This document shows positions 52,298 to 61,576 of a stretch of DNA of 64,000 nt, in pieces. The DNA lies in contig OZ243969.1 in NCBI GenBank assembly GCA_965214675.1, positions 744,001 through 808,000 of the forward strand, given 5' to 3'. Both the position numbers and the translations under genes were made by a program. The notes under the pieces are model-generated. The model did not search any database and was not told the DNA's origin. It saw only the letters and a list, made by a program, of their open reading frames with translations. The DNA is from WTFY01 sp965214675. Lineage in GTDB: Bacteria; Pseudomonadota; Gammaproteobacteria; UBA4575. The number at the start of each line of letters is the position of its first letter. The stretch's first letter is position 1.

Positions 52298-52410
52298 TAA
52301 TTACAACCAGTTAAACGAGATTAGCTGGCCCTGTTACGCAGCTTACACACCTGAACCCCTGAGAATTGCAAAGAGGCAGTAATGATCGATCAATTTCTGT
52401 ACAAACACGA

Positions 52411-53457
52411 ATGAACAGCCCCTGGCAGGAATTCCTGGAAAAGCACAATGCGGTTGTAAATCAAGACCGGGTCACTTCCTTTGGTCCATCAGGACAACCC
52501 TACCCGGGTATGCAAGATACCTGCGTGTGTGAGCTTACGCAACTGGGCCTGATTCGTGTAACCGGAGAAGAAGCCCACACTTTTTTACACAGTCAATTTA
52601 CGAATGACCTGACCCAGGTAACAGACCACACAAGCCAACTCAGTAGCTATTGCAATCCCAAAGGCAGAGTATTGTCCATTTTCAGGATTTTTAAACGCGA
52701 CGGAGACTACTATCTGGTACTGCCCAAAGATGTCATTGATCTTACGCTCAGGAAACTGACCATGTTCAAACTCCGTGCCCAAGTTGAACTGCAGGACGCC
52801 TCTGAGCAATTGACACTGTTCGGTGTAGCTGGACCCGGGGTACAGCCTGCCCTTGAGAGCATAAATGTCGTGTTACCTCAAACAGAAAATGACTGCATAC
52901 AGGTTGATGGGACTGTCATGATTCGCTTGCCGAGCGAAAATATCCGGGTTTTGTTTGTTGCGGATGCTAAAGCGGCAACGACGATTTGCAACCAGCTATG
53001 TGAGCAGCTGCCGCTTGTTACCTCCCGCCTTTGGGATCTTCATGACATCTCCTGTGGAGTCCCCCAGGTTACCGCACACACAAGCGAGACATTCACTCCA
53101 CAGATGATCAATCTGGAGTTGATTGATGGTGTGAGTTTCAGCAAAGGCTGCTATCCAGGCCAGGAAGTAGTCGCACGCACCCATTATCTCGGCAAACCGA
53201 ATCGGCGCATGTACCGCGCCAGTATCACGACCAAACAGGCAATCCAGTCCGGTACCAATATTTTTTCTGCAGAAGATGATGCACAAGCTTTAGGTAAAGT
53301 TGTAGTCTCGCAGATGGTATCTGCAAAGCAGGCCAACGCACTTGTCGTGCTGCGAACCCAAAAAATGGATGAATCGAACCTGCATATCGCATCGACAGAT
53401 GGTCCAGCCGTTTCCCTGAAGACATTACCTTACTCTCTGGGACCCGGCGCGACCTGA
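52411..53457 (+). CDS. ygfZ: YgfZ-like folate-binding iron-sulfur repair protein
   Basis: A GcvT-like tetrahydrofolate-binding protein that assists iron-sulfur cluster enzyme maturation. The hallmark KGCYPGQEVVART is present (about 245-257 from the ATG). The N-terminal LIRVTGEEAHTFLHSQFTNDL is typical. ATG at 52411 gives 348 residues; an upstream TTG frame start at 52366 is less likely. It is divergent from sdhC and convergent with lysS. Confidence 0.93.
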   Translation: MNSPWQEFLEKHNAVVNQDRVTSFGPSGQPYPGMQDTCVCELTQLGLIRVTGEEAHTFLHSQFTNDLTQVTDHTSQLSSYCNPKGRVLSIFRIFKRDGDYYLVLPKDVIDLTLRKLTMFKLRAQVELQDASEQLTLFGVAGPGVQPALESINVVLPQTENDCIQVDGTVMIRLPSENIRVLFVADAKAATTICNQLCEQLPLVTSRLWDLHDISCGVPQVTAHTSETFTPQMINLELIDGVSFSKGCYPGQEVVARTHYLGKPNRRMYRASITTKQAIQSGTNIFSAEDDAQALGKVVVSQMVSAKQANALVVLRTQKMDESNLHIASTDGPAVSLKTLPYSLGPGAT

Positions 53458-53489
53458 AACCGCGCTCAACCCTGATACGAGTATCGAAC

Positions 53490-54989
53490 TCAGCCCTGCG
53501 ATTCTCCAGACTCAGGCTTCATCTGCGGGAACAGGATGACATCACGGATCGTGTGCGAATTCGTCAGCAACATGACCAGACGGTCAACCCCGATACCCTC
53601 CCCTGCTGTCGGCGGCAAACCATATTCCAGAGCACGGATATAATCTGAATCGAAACTCATGGCTTCATCATCTCCTGATCTTTTCTCTGCAGCCTGCAGC
53701 CGGAAACGCTCAGCCTGCTCTTCAGGGTCATTCAGCTCCGAAAATCCATTGGCTATTTCCCTTCCACCAGCATACAGTTCAAAGCGGTCTGTCACGAATG
53801 GATCATCATCGTTTTTTCTGGCCAGCGGGGAAACCTCCGTTGGGAACGCCGTGATGAATGTGGGATTCCTCAGATTAGCTTCAACGGTTTTTTCAAAGAT
53901 CTCGATTTGTATCTTGCCGAGCTTGTCCGTCTCCACAGGCACTCCCAGTTGAGCAGCTGCCTTTTTCGCATTTTCGGGTGAATCCAATACCTGCGGGTCC
54001 AGGTTAGGATTAAATTGCAATATGGACTCCTTCACAGTCATGCGGTGGAAAGGTTTGGAGAAATCATAGGTTTCATCCCCGTACTGTACGGATGCGGTAC
54101 CCAGTACTTTGAGACAGACCTGGTGCATCATCTTTTCGGTAAGATTCATCAAGTCATGAAAATCAGAATACGCCTGATAGAATTCAAGCATCGTGAATTC
54201 AGGATTGTGTTGCGTCGATAGCCCTTCATTGCGAAAATTCCGGTTAATCTCATAAACCTTCTCTACTCCGCCAACCACCAAGCGCTTCAAATACAGTTCA
54301 GGTGCCACGCGCATGTAAAGGGACCTGCCAAGCGCATTGTGATAGGTCTCAAATGGTCGCGCAGTCGCACCTCCTGCAATGGTTTGCATCATGGGCGTTT
54401 CAACCTCAACAAAATTACGCTCGTTCAGAAACTGCCTAAGACTGTCGATGATTGCAGTGCGCTTTTTCAAAACCTCGCGTGAATCCTGGTTCATGATCAA
54501 ATCGACATAGCGTTGTCGATACCGCTGTTCCCTGTCGGTGAGACCATGAAATTTTTCCGGTAACGGCCGTAATGACTTCGTCAGCAAAACAGCAGACTGG
54601 ATCCTGATATAGAGATCACCTTTACCCGATTTATGCACAGGGCCCCCCACACCCACGATATCCCCCACATCCCATGCATCAACGCTCCGGGTAAGGGATT
54701 CGGGTAAATTTTTGCGATCGAGATAAGCCTGTATGCAGCCCGTCATATCCTGCAGTACCAGAAAAGAGCTTCGCTTCCCCATGATGCGCCCACCGACCAT
54801 GACACGCTGATCAAGTGCAATGAGCTCATCCTTGGACTTTTCACAAAGCGTATCCTGAAGGTCCTGGGCATACGCATTTCTTCGAAAATGATTCGGAAAA
54901 GCCGCGCCTGCTTTCCTTTGCTCATCCAGCTTTATTCGCCTCTGGGCAATGAGTCTGTTCTCGGCCTGTTTTTGATCTTCTTCTGACAT
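53490..54989 (-). CDS. lysS: Lysine--tRNA ligase (class II)
   Basis: A class II lysyl-tRNA synthetase of 499 residues with N-terminal OB-fold anticodon domain and catalytic motifs. Motif 2 is in YEINRNFRNEGLSTQHNPEF, the ATP/lysine-binding region is ELYAGGREIANGFSELNDP, and motif 3 is GIGVDRLVML. It follows prfB by 5 bp, the common prfB-lysS arrangement. Confidence 0.97.
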   Translation of the reverse strand: MSEEDQKQAENRLIAQRRIKLDEQRKAGAAFPNHFRRNAYAQDLQDTLCEKSKDELIALDQRVMVGGRIMGKRSSFLVLQDMTGCIQAYLDRKNLPESLTRSVDAWDVGDIVGVGGPVHKSGKGDLYIRIQSAVLLTKSLRPLPEKFHGLTDREQRYRQRYVDLIMNQDSREVLKKRTAIIDSLRQFLNERNFVEVETPMMQTIAGGATARPFETYHNALGRSLYMRVAPELYLKRLVVGGVEKVYEINRNFRNEGLSTQHNPEFTMLEFYQAYSDFHDLMNLTEKMMHQVCLKVLGTASVQYGDETYDFSKPFHRMTVKESILQFNPNLDPQVLDSPENAKKAAAQLGVPVETDKLGKIQIEIFEKTVEANLRNPTFITAFPTEVSPLARKNDDDPFVTDRFELYAGGREIANGFSELNDPEEQAERFRLQAAEKRSGDDEAMSFDSDYIRALEYGLPPTAGEGIGVDRLVMLLTNSHTIRDVILFPQMKPESGESQG

Positions 54990-54994
54990 AGTGA

Positions 54995-56090
54995 TTAGAG
55001 CCCGCTCTTGAGGCTCGCTTCGATAAATGAATCGAGATTGCCGTCGAGTACAGCTTGTGTATTGCCTGTTTCGACAGAAGTACGCAGGTCCTTGATACGT
55101 GACTGATCAAGCACATATGAACGAATTTGGCTGCCCCACCCGATATCTGCCTTGCTGTCCTCCAACGCCTGCTTTTCACTGTTACGTCGATTGGCTTCAA
55201 TCTCGTACAGCTTGGCCCTGAGTTGTTTCATGGCAGTATCCTTGTTCCTGTGCTTGGAACGGTCATTCTGGCATTGCGTAACCACCCCGGTTGGCAAGTG
55301 CGTTATGCGTACAGCCGACTCGGTTTTGTTTACATGCTGGCCGCCTGCTCCACTTGCACGGTACACATCAATTCGCAATTCGGCGGGGTTGATTTCAATA
55401 TCGATGTCGTCATTCACTTCAGGGGATACAAATACAGCCGCAAAAGAGGTATGTCTCCGGTTACCAGAGTCAAACGGCGATTTGCGTACCAGCCGGTGTA
55501 CGCCGGTTTCCGTGCGAAGCCATCCAAATGCATATTCACCGGTAAACCTGACGGTTGCACTCTTTATGCCTGCTACCTCGCCTGGAGAAACTTCGATCAG
55601 TTCAGTTGAAAAATCCTTGCGCTCTCCCCATCGCAGATACATCCGTAACAACATTTCTGCCCAGTCCTGCGCTTCCGTGCCACCCGAACCTGATTGTATA
55701 TCCAGAAAGGCATTGCTGGCGTCCATTTCCCCGGAAAACATCCGGCTGAACTCAAGCTTGGCTATTCTCGACTCGAGTGCAGACAGGTCCTCCTTAATCG
55801 CCTGCACAGCTCCCTGATCCTCTTCTTCTATGGCCAACTCCAGCAGGCCGCTAGCATCAGAAATTCCATTTTCCACCTGCTTGATTGTTTGCACAATGGC
55901 CTCTAGCTCTGCTCGTTGCTTGCCGAGTTTTTGTACAAGCTCCGGCTGGTTCCATATATCCGGGCTTTCTAGCTCCTTGTTGAGTTCATACAAGCGCTCG
56001 CACTTGCCATCATAGTCAAAGAAACCCCCTTAGACTCAGGGTGCGTGATTGCAGACCTTCGATCAGATTTTGTAGCGCGTTCGTTTCCAT
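54995..56090 (-). CDS. prfB: Peptide chain release factor 2, with programmed +1 frameshift
   Basis: RF2 terminates at UGA and UAA codons. The first 24 codons run from ATG at 56090 (or ATG at 56093) to an in-frame TGA at 56016-56018. The second frame resumes at GAC (56017) and runs to 54995, giving 364 residues, the length of E. coli RF2. The SPF specificity tripeptide is in RKSPFDSGNRRHTSF and the catalytic GGQ is in GAGGQHVN. Reading only the second frame from an internal ATG at 55993 would lose the N terminus. lysS follows by 5 bp. Confidence 0.95.
56015..56032 (-). promoter_or_regulatory. prfB programmed frameshift site
   Basis: On the minus strand the sequence reads AGG GGG TTT CTT TGA C: an internal Shine-Dalgarno-like AGGGGG, then CTT in the P site before the stop TGA followed by C. 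This is the classic autoregulatory RF2 site, where low RF2 favours slipping from CTT to TTT in the +1 frame. The codon before CTT is TTT rather than the E. coli TAT. Confidence 0.93.
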
Positions 56091-56298
56091 CATGTATTTC
56101 CGGGTGGATTAAGGGCACGTATGATAGCGTATAAAGATTGCAAGCAGTAGACGTTGCCAACAGACGTTGACATTGGAAGTAACCGGCTGGTTGCCGTCAA
56201 CCTCGAAGGCCTTAACTACTTGAACAGACCCTGGGCTGAGGGACATTCAGGCCAAGCATTGCAGGTGATATATACTCTATTCTGGCGATTCACACGGA

Positions 56299-57744
56299 TT
56301 GTCACACTTACACCATGGCATGAGCGAGCACATCCTATTCTTGACCGGCAAACTTGCAGAAAAAAGTTTGCAGCGTGTTCTGGAATCCATACACCCAACG
56401 GATTTTACCTACGAGGTACGCCAGCTTGGTGTCAGCGTGGCTGCCCTGATGACAACCAAGCTGATCGAAAAGCGCCTCGGTGATATAGGGGTAGCAAGCC
56501 GAATCATCATACCCGGTCGGTGCCGGGGTGATATTGAAGCACTCTCACGATCTGTTGGGGCCACAGTTGAACGCGGCCCTACTGAACTAAAGGACTTACC
56601 CGCCTACCTGGGTCAGTCGGTCGCTAAAGCTGATTTGCAGACCCACAGTGTACAAATCTTTGCAGAAATTGTAGATGCTCCGAACATGTCCGTTGAGGAG
56701 ATTGTAAGGCGGGCACAGGTCTATCAACAGGATGGTGCCAATGTGATTGACCTCGGTTGTTTGCCCGGGACCTCTTTCCCACACCTTGCAGAGTCTGTAC
56801 AGACATTAAAATCCGAAAATTTCATGGTCAGCGTCGATTCTCTGGTACCCCAGGAACTGATTGCCGGGGCCCATGCAGGTGCAGATTACCTGCTGAGCCT
56901 GGATGAGAAGAGCTTATGGATCACAGAAGATGTGGAGGCCGTTCCCGTACTGATTGGCAACCCGCCAAATGATACAAGATCCTTATACCGGGCAATGCGT
57001 ATCTTGTTGGAGCGTAATAAGCCATTTCTTGCCGACTCAATACTGGACCCTATTCATTTTGGTTTTACGGAATCTGTCGTTCGGTATCGAAATTTGCGCA
57101 AGCGTTTTCCGGATGTTGAGATGCTCATGGGTATTGGAAATCTGACGGAACTTACGCATGCAGACTCAGCAGGCACCAATGCTCTATTGGCTGGCATCAT
57201 GTCTGAGCTTGGAATTCAGCATCTTCTGGTCACAGAAGTAAGTGAGCACTGCCGGCATGCGGTACGTGAAGCAGACCTTGCACGGCGCATCATGCATGCC
57301 TCAAAAATCGACAATGTTCCACCCAAGGGTTACGACAACGGCCTCATGGGCCTGCATGAATGCACACCGTTCCCCTATACGGCTGAGGAAATCAAGGAAT
57401 TTGCCGAGCAGATCAAGGATCCAAACTACCGGGTACAGGTCAGCGCTGCAGGCATACATACCTACAATCGCAACGGCATACAGACCACCACTGATCCCTA
57501 TGAAATCTACCCACACCTTGAGATTGGGGACGACAGTGGGCATGCCTACTACCTCGGAGTCGAGCATGCACGTGCCCAGATTGCATGGCAACTTGGAAAA
57601 AGATACGAACAGGATGAAGAACTGGACTGGGGGGTAGCCACCCGTAAGGAAGCTGAAGATCTCAGTCAATACAAGCCGGCGGGCTCAACCATGCACACCC
57701 GTAAGGCTCGTAAGGCCAAACTGAAACAGGGGAGGAAAAACTAG
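56299..57744 (+). CDS. Dihydropteroate-synthase-like H4MPT biosynthesis protein (DUF6513)
   Basis: A 481-residue protein with an N-terminal DUF6513-type region (HILFLTGKLAEKSLQRVLE, start region) and a C-terminal TIM-barrel related to dihydropteroate synthase (GANVIDLGCLPGTSFPH, MVSVDSLVPQEL). This architecture is known from tetrahydromethanopterin gene clusters of methylotrophs. An internal ATG at residue 8 (MSEHILFL) is an equally plausible start. It is followed after one base by the DUF447 gene and then mfnB. The precise reaction is not established; condensation of a pterin with the p-aminobenzoate-derived moiety is a reasonable inference. Confidence 0.85.
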   Translation: MSHLHHGMSEHILFLTGKLAEKSLQRVLESIHPTDFTYEVRQLGVSVAALMTTKLIEKRLGDIGVASRIIIPGRCRGDIEALSRSVGATVERGPTELKDLPAYLGQSVAKADLQTHSVQIFAEIVDAPNMSVEEIVRRAQVYQQDGANVIDLGCLPGTSFPHLAESVQTLKSENFMVSVDSLVPQELIAGAHAGADYLLSLDEKSLWITEDVEAVPVLIGNPPNDTRSLYRAMRILLERNKPFLADSILDPIHFGFTESVVRYRNLRKRFPDVEMLMGIGNLTELTHADSAGTNALLAGIMSELGIQHLLVTEVSEHCRHAVREADLARRIMHASKIDNVPPKGYDNGLMGLHECTPFPYTAEEIKEFAEQIKDPNYRVQVSAAGIHTYNRNGIQTTTDPYEIYPHLEIGDDSGHAYYLGVEHARAQIAWQLGKRYEQDEELDWGVATRKEAEDLSQYKPAGSTMHTRKARKAKLKQGRKN

Positions 57745-57745
57745 C

Positions 57746-58324
57746 ATGCCACTCATCAGGGAATGCATTGTTACCACGGTCAGGGAAAATGGCAGTACCC
57801 ACATTGCTCCCATGGGAATTCACGATGACAAGGAAAGCCTTGTCATTCTGCCATTTAAGCCGTCATCCACTCTGGATAACCTGGAAAGACACGGGACTGC
57901 AACGCTTAACTACACAGATGACGTACGTATCTATGCCGGTTGCCTGACGGGCCGTAGTGACTGGCCAACATGCAGTACTGAAGTCATCGAGGGGATGCGC
58001 CTGGAAAATTGTCTGGCCCATACAGAACTTGAGGTCACCGACAAAATCGATGATCCTGTTCGTCCAAGATTTTTCTGCAAGACCGTGCATGAGGAAATGC
58101 ATGGCCCGTATTATGGCTATAATCGTGCCCAGTCAGCAGTCATTGAACTTGCGATCCTGGTCAGTCGATTGCACATGCTGCCGCTGGCAAAGATCCATCA
58201 ACAAATCGAATATTTGAGGATCTGCGTGGACAAGACCGCTGGCCCTCGGGAGCAGGAAGCCTGGGGCTGGCTCATGGAAAAAGTGGACAGTTTCCAGATT
58301 TCAAACAAGGAGAATCGGCAATGA
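57746..58324 (+). CDS. DUF447 flavin-barrel-like protein of the H4MPT cluster
   Basis: A 192-residue DUF447 protein with a split-barrel (FMN-binding-like) start, IRECIVTTVRENGSTHIAPMGIHDD, followed by an all-helical C-terminal segment. It is a recurrent member of H4MPT/methanopterin clusters in methylotrophs; its activity is unknown. The end overlaps the start of mfnB (ATGA). Confidence 0.85.
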   Translation: MPLIRECIVTTVRENGSTHIAPMGIHDDKESLVILPFKPSSTLDNLERHGTATLNYTDDVRIYAGCLTGRSDWPTCSTEVIEGMRLENCLAHTELEVTDKIDDPVRPRFFCKTVHEEMHGPYYGYNRAQSAVIELAILVSRLHMLPLAKIHQQIEYLRICVDKTAGPREQEAWGWLMEKVDSFQISNKENRQ

Positions 58325-59037
58325 CAGGTATGCTCGCAAGCGTCCGGAACCTGAAGGAGGCGGAGATGGTCTGTCGGGGGGGCACAGATATTGTTGACAT
58401 CAAAGAACCGCGCCACGGTGCACTGGGCGCTGTTCCCCTGAGTACTGTGCACGGCATCGTTGACAGCCTATGGGAAAAATGTCTGATCAGCGCCACCATT
58501 GGCGACCTGCCTGCCGACCCTCCCGCCATTGAGGACCAGGTGATGAAAACCTCTGAAACCGGAGTTGATTATGTGAAGGTCGGTATGTTCACTCAGCAAC
58601 ATATCGATGACTGCATGCCCGGTTTGATTTCCTGTGCTCGAAAAGGCGTGGCAATCATTGCAGTTTTGTTTGCGGATACCGTATTCGACATTGATGCTGT
58701 CATCCGTGGCGTGAAGTCATCCAGCCTGAAAGGCATCATGCTGGATACTGCAGGCAAAAGCTCAGGAAGCCTGCTCACGCACCAAAATATCTTCCAGCTT
58801 GAGTATTTCGTGAACCGTTCCAGACAAGCTGGCCTGCTCACAGGGCTGGCAGGTTCATTGTCAATTGAGGATGTTCCAACGCTGCTCAAAGCCTCTCCGG
58901 ATTATATCGGATTCCGTACAGCACTTTGTTCGGACAGGGAAAGAGTTGGCTGCATTGACAAGGATGCCATTCAGGGAATCAGAAATGCCATCCCCGCCCT
59001 TCAGGATGATCTCTACAAGCGAACCAGTTCCTCATGA
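58321..59037 (+). CDS. mfnB: (5-formylfuran-3-yl)methyl phosphate synthase
   Basis: A 238-residue DUF556/MfnB protein that makes the furan precursor of methanofuran from glyceraldehyde-3-phosphate. The MLASVRNLKEAEMVCRGGTDIVDIKEP start carries the invariant Lys near residue 28 and GALGAVPL follows. The KVGMF and GIMLDTAGKSSGSL segments are also typical. ATGA overlap with the DUF447 gene. The last 25 bp overlap the 3' end of the convergent RND gene. Methanofuran and H4MPT act together in formaldehyde oxidation, so context is consistent. Confidence 0.92.
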   Translation: MTGMLASVRNLKEAEMVCRGGTDIVDIKEPRHGALGAVPLSTVHGIVDSLWEKCLISATIGDLPADPPAIEDQVMKTSETGVDYVKVGMFTQQHIDDCMPGLISCARKGVAIIAVLFADTVFDIDAVIRGVKSSSLKGIMLDTAGKSSGSLLTHQNIFQLEYFVNRSRQAGLLTGLAGSLSIEDVPTLLKASPDYIGFRTALCSDRERVGCIDKDAIQGIRNAIPALQDDLYKRTSSS

Positions 59038-61526
59038 GAGCCGGCAGGAGCCGTGGTCTCAAGTAACAAGGGAATCACGCTGAACGTCGCAAACAGGGAA
59101 ATAAGCATGGCGATGCTGGTCAGCATGCCAAAGTAAATCGAGGGGAAAAAACTCGACAGGACCAGTATTACGAACCCCAGCGCAATGGTGATGGAAGTGA
59201 AATACAGCGCTTTACCGGCCGTAGTTTGTGCTGTACGTATGGCTTCATAGTTATTGCTCTTCTTCGCACATTCTTTCTTGTAGCGATGAATATAGTGAAT
59301 TGCATAATCAACACCCACGCCAACGGTAATGGCCGCAGTGGTGATCGTCATAATATCCAGCGGAATCCCTGACATACCGATCAGACCCAAAACGAAAAGC
59401 ACCGTAAACATGTTGGGCAAGGCACCAATCAATGCGAGCTTGAGACTTCGAAACAAGAATGTCAGTACGACCAGAATACAGGCAAATACCGTACCCAGGG
59501 TCAGAATTTGAGAGCGAAACAGGCTCTGCAGGACATTGTTGTACAGCACACTGATACCGGTGAGCTCGAACTGCTCGTTATCCCTGACGAAGTTCGCGGA
59601 AATGTCAGAACGAATCTTGTTCAGCAAGTCATTCCTGACAAGATTGGGATCCGAATCCCTGACACGTGCAAGTATTCTTGCCTGATTTCCGTCATCGGAG
59701 ACATAAGGCGAAATCATGGCCTGTTTCACATCTTCCGGTACCTTCGAGTAGATCACGGATAGATGAAAGTCCTCAAGCTCCTCCCCCTTGTTAGCCATCC
59801 GCATAACCTCCTCGAGACTGGAAAGAGACAGGACCTTGCCGATCTCTGGTAACCCTTCAAGATATTCATGTATCTTGTTGATCTTCCGAATCCCGATTCG
59901 GTTGTACCAGTAGCTCGTAGCAGTAAAATCATCCTGGGTGTCTTCAAGGTCAGCGAGGTAGTCATCAAATTCGTCATCCTCGCCATCAATGCCCATCTCC
60001 GCTGCAGACTCCTCCCTCGTGGCATCCAGAATGATCTCCAACGAGGAAATTCCTCCCAGTTCCTGATCGATCACAGCCAACCCCTGGTAGATGTCCGTAG
60101 ACTTCTTGAAATAATCGATAAACCTGTTTTCCACCGTCAACTGATTGATTCCTGCCAAACTGAACAGGAACATGCCGAGCAGCACGGTCAGTGCAATCGT
60201 CTTGTATCCGAGAACCAATCCCAGCACTCGTGCAAGGATTACTGAAGAGGTGTCTTTCTGAACACTTCGAGGCTTTGGTTTGAATAACGTGATCAGCGCA
60301 GGCAAAACTGTGAAAGTGAGCATGAATGCACAGATAAGGCCCAGGATCATAATGTGACCAAAGGTAATCACCGGGCGTATGTCACTGACCGTAAGCGAGA
60401 AAAAGGCGATTACTGTAGTCAGTACCATATAAAGGCAGGGAGTGATTATTTGTGTAACGGCTGTCCTGGTATTTTCCTTGGTAGTAGCGTGTGGATTCAG
60501 GGACTGGATTTCCTGGTAGCGGATGATCACATGGATGGATAAGGCAATCGAGAAAATGAGCAACAAGGCTACAAAGTTTGATGAGACCACAGTCAGCTGA
60601 TAGTCCATGAGCCCTATCACGCCTGAAACAAGCAATACACTCAGCACAGCACATATCAATGCCAGAAACACCCAGACCGGGTTTCTGAAAAAAATAAACA
60701 GCACAATAATCATGATGGCAGCAATCGCTGAACCAAAGGTCGCCAAATCCCTTTGTACAAAGTCCTTCATGTCATTGTTAATCAGCGGTGCACCTGCCAG
60801 ATAAAACTGGCCTGTATCACTCAAACTTGAAAGTTCAGCACGCATAGAAATCAGCACATCCCTGTAATGCTCGTTACTTAATTTCCTTTGTGTTCGAATA
60901 TCTGTTCGGACTGAGTCCAGTTCGGCTATTTCTGCCTCGGTGATTGAGCCATCATCATATTTTTGCAAAAGCACGTACTTTTGCTCCAGCAGGTCCCACA
61001 GTTCCTGATGTTTTTCAAAGCCTATGTGGATTGCTGTCAAACCCAGGTTCTGGTTTACCAGGTTATCCAGATAGATCGAGCTTGTGGTGAGCTCCTCAAT
61101 TGCCTTGCCGATGTCGACCTGTGGTGTGAGCAGGTTGGGATAGTCTATGCTGCCAGTTGCTTCGTCCCTGATCGGCTGCATGAGCAACGGTATGTTAGTG
61201 ATTGAAGTAACCGACTCGACGCGCTCGAGCTTCTCAAACTTCTTCACAAGCCCATCAATCAGCAGAAGTGTTTCCGCATTCAACATCTCTGCATGGGGCT
61301 TGTAACCGACAATCAGGAATTCGTCCGTCCCATAGTGACGGTGCACATTGCGGTAGTATTCGAGATCCGGATCACTCTCAAGCATCATCGAATCCGCACT
61401 GGAGTCGATATCCAGATTTTTGATGTACGGGACAGTTGAAGCAATCAGGGCAAGCACGACAAGTATCACCGTGTAGGGATAGTTCGTGACGATGCGCGAG
61501 AGAAGACTTGCTGAGGACTGTAACAT
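59013..61526 (-). CDS. RND/MMPL-family exporter
   Basis: An 837-residue membrane transporter with two repeats, each a membrane helix, a large periplasmic loop and about five further helices. Conserved MMPL-type features include SSADSMMLESDPDLEYY after the first helix, and GVDYAIHYIHRY in the second membrane block. No membrane-fusion or TolC partner is adjacent. It resembles the lipid-type RND exporters of the MMPL/HpnN group, but the substrate is unknown. The tnpB element inserted 26 bp upstream of its start separates it from pabB and the kinase gene on the same strand. Confidence 0.88.
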   Translation of the reverse strand: MLQSSASLLSRIVTNYPYTVILVVLALIASTVPYIKNLDIDSSADSMMLESDPDLEYYRNVHRHYGTDEFLIVGYKPHAEMLNAETLLLIDGLVKKFEKLERVESVTSITNIPLLMQPIRDEATGSIDYPNLLTPQVDIGKAIEELTTSSIYLDNLVNQNLGLTAIHIGFEKHQELWDLLEQKYVLLQKYDDGSITEAEIAELDSVRTDIRTQRKLSNEHYRDVLISMRAELSSLSDTGQFYLAGAPLINNDMKDFVQRDLATFGSAIAAIMIIVLFIFFRNPVWVFLALICAVLSVLLVSGVIGLMDYQLTVVSSNFVALLLIFSIALSIHVIIRYQEIQSLNPHATTKENTRTAVTQIITPCLYMVLTTVIAFFSLTVSDIRPVITFGHIMILGLICAFMLTFTVLPALITLFKPKPRSVQKDTSSVILARVLGLVLGYKTIALTVLLGMFLFSLAGINQLTVENRFIDYFKKSTDIYQGLAVIDQELGGISSLEIILDATREESAAEMGIDGEDDEFDDYLADLEDTQDDFTATSYWYNRIGIRKINKIHEYLEGLPEIGKVLSLSSLEEVMRMANKGEELEDFHLSVIYSKVPEDVKQAMISPYVSDDGNQARILARVRDSDPNLVRNDLLNKIRSDISANFVRDNEQFELTGISVLYNNVLQSLFRSQILTLGTVFACILVVLTFLFRSLKLALIGALPNMFTVLFVLGLIGMSGIPLDIMTITTAAITVGVGVDYAIHYIHRYKKECAKKSNNYEAIRTAQTTAGKALYFTSITIALGFVILVLSSFFPSIYFGMLTSIAMLISLFATFSVIPLLLETTAPAGSHEELVRL

Positions 61527-61544
61527 TATCTTGATTTATGTATT

Positions 61545-61552
61545 TTCAGTTT
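61545..61552. repeat. Left 8-bp target-site duplication
   Basis: TTCAGTTT directly adjoins the left inverted repeat and is repeated exactly next to the right one. Confidence 0.85.
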
Positions 61553-61576
61553 GGGAATTATCCCGATTAGTTGACA
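61553..61576. repeat. Left terminal inverted repeat
   Basis: A 24-bp repeat beginning GGGAATTATCCCG and ending TTGACA. It is inverted at 62788-62811 with a single mismatch (C versus T at position 12). It includes the tnpB stop codon. Confidence 0.9.

Noticed and set aside
55993..55993. Internal ATG as the prfB start
   Set aside because: It would drop the conserved N terminus; the upstream frame plus a classic frameshift site explains the full RF2 length.
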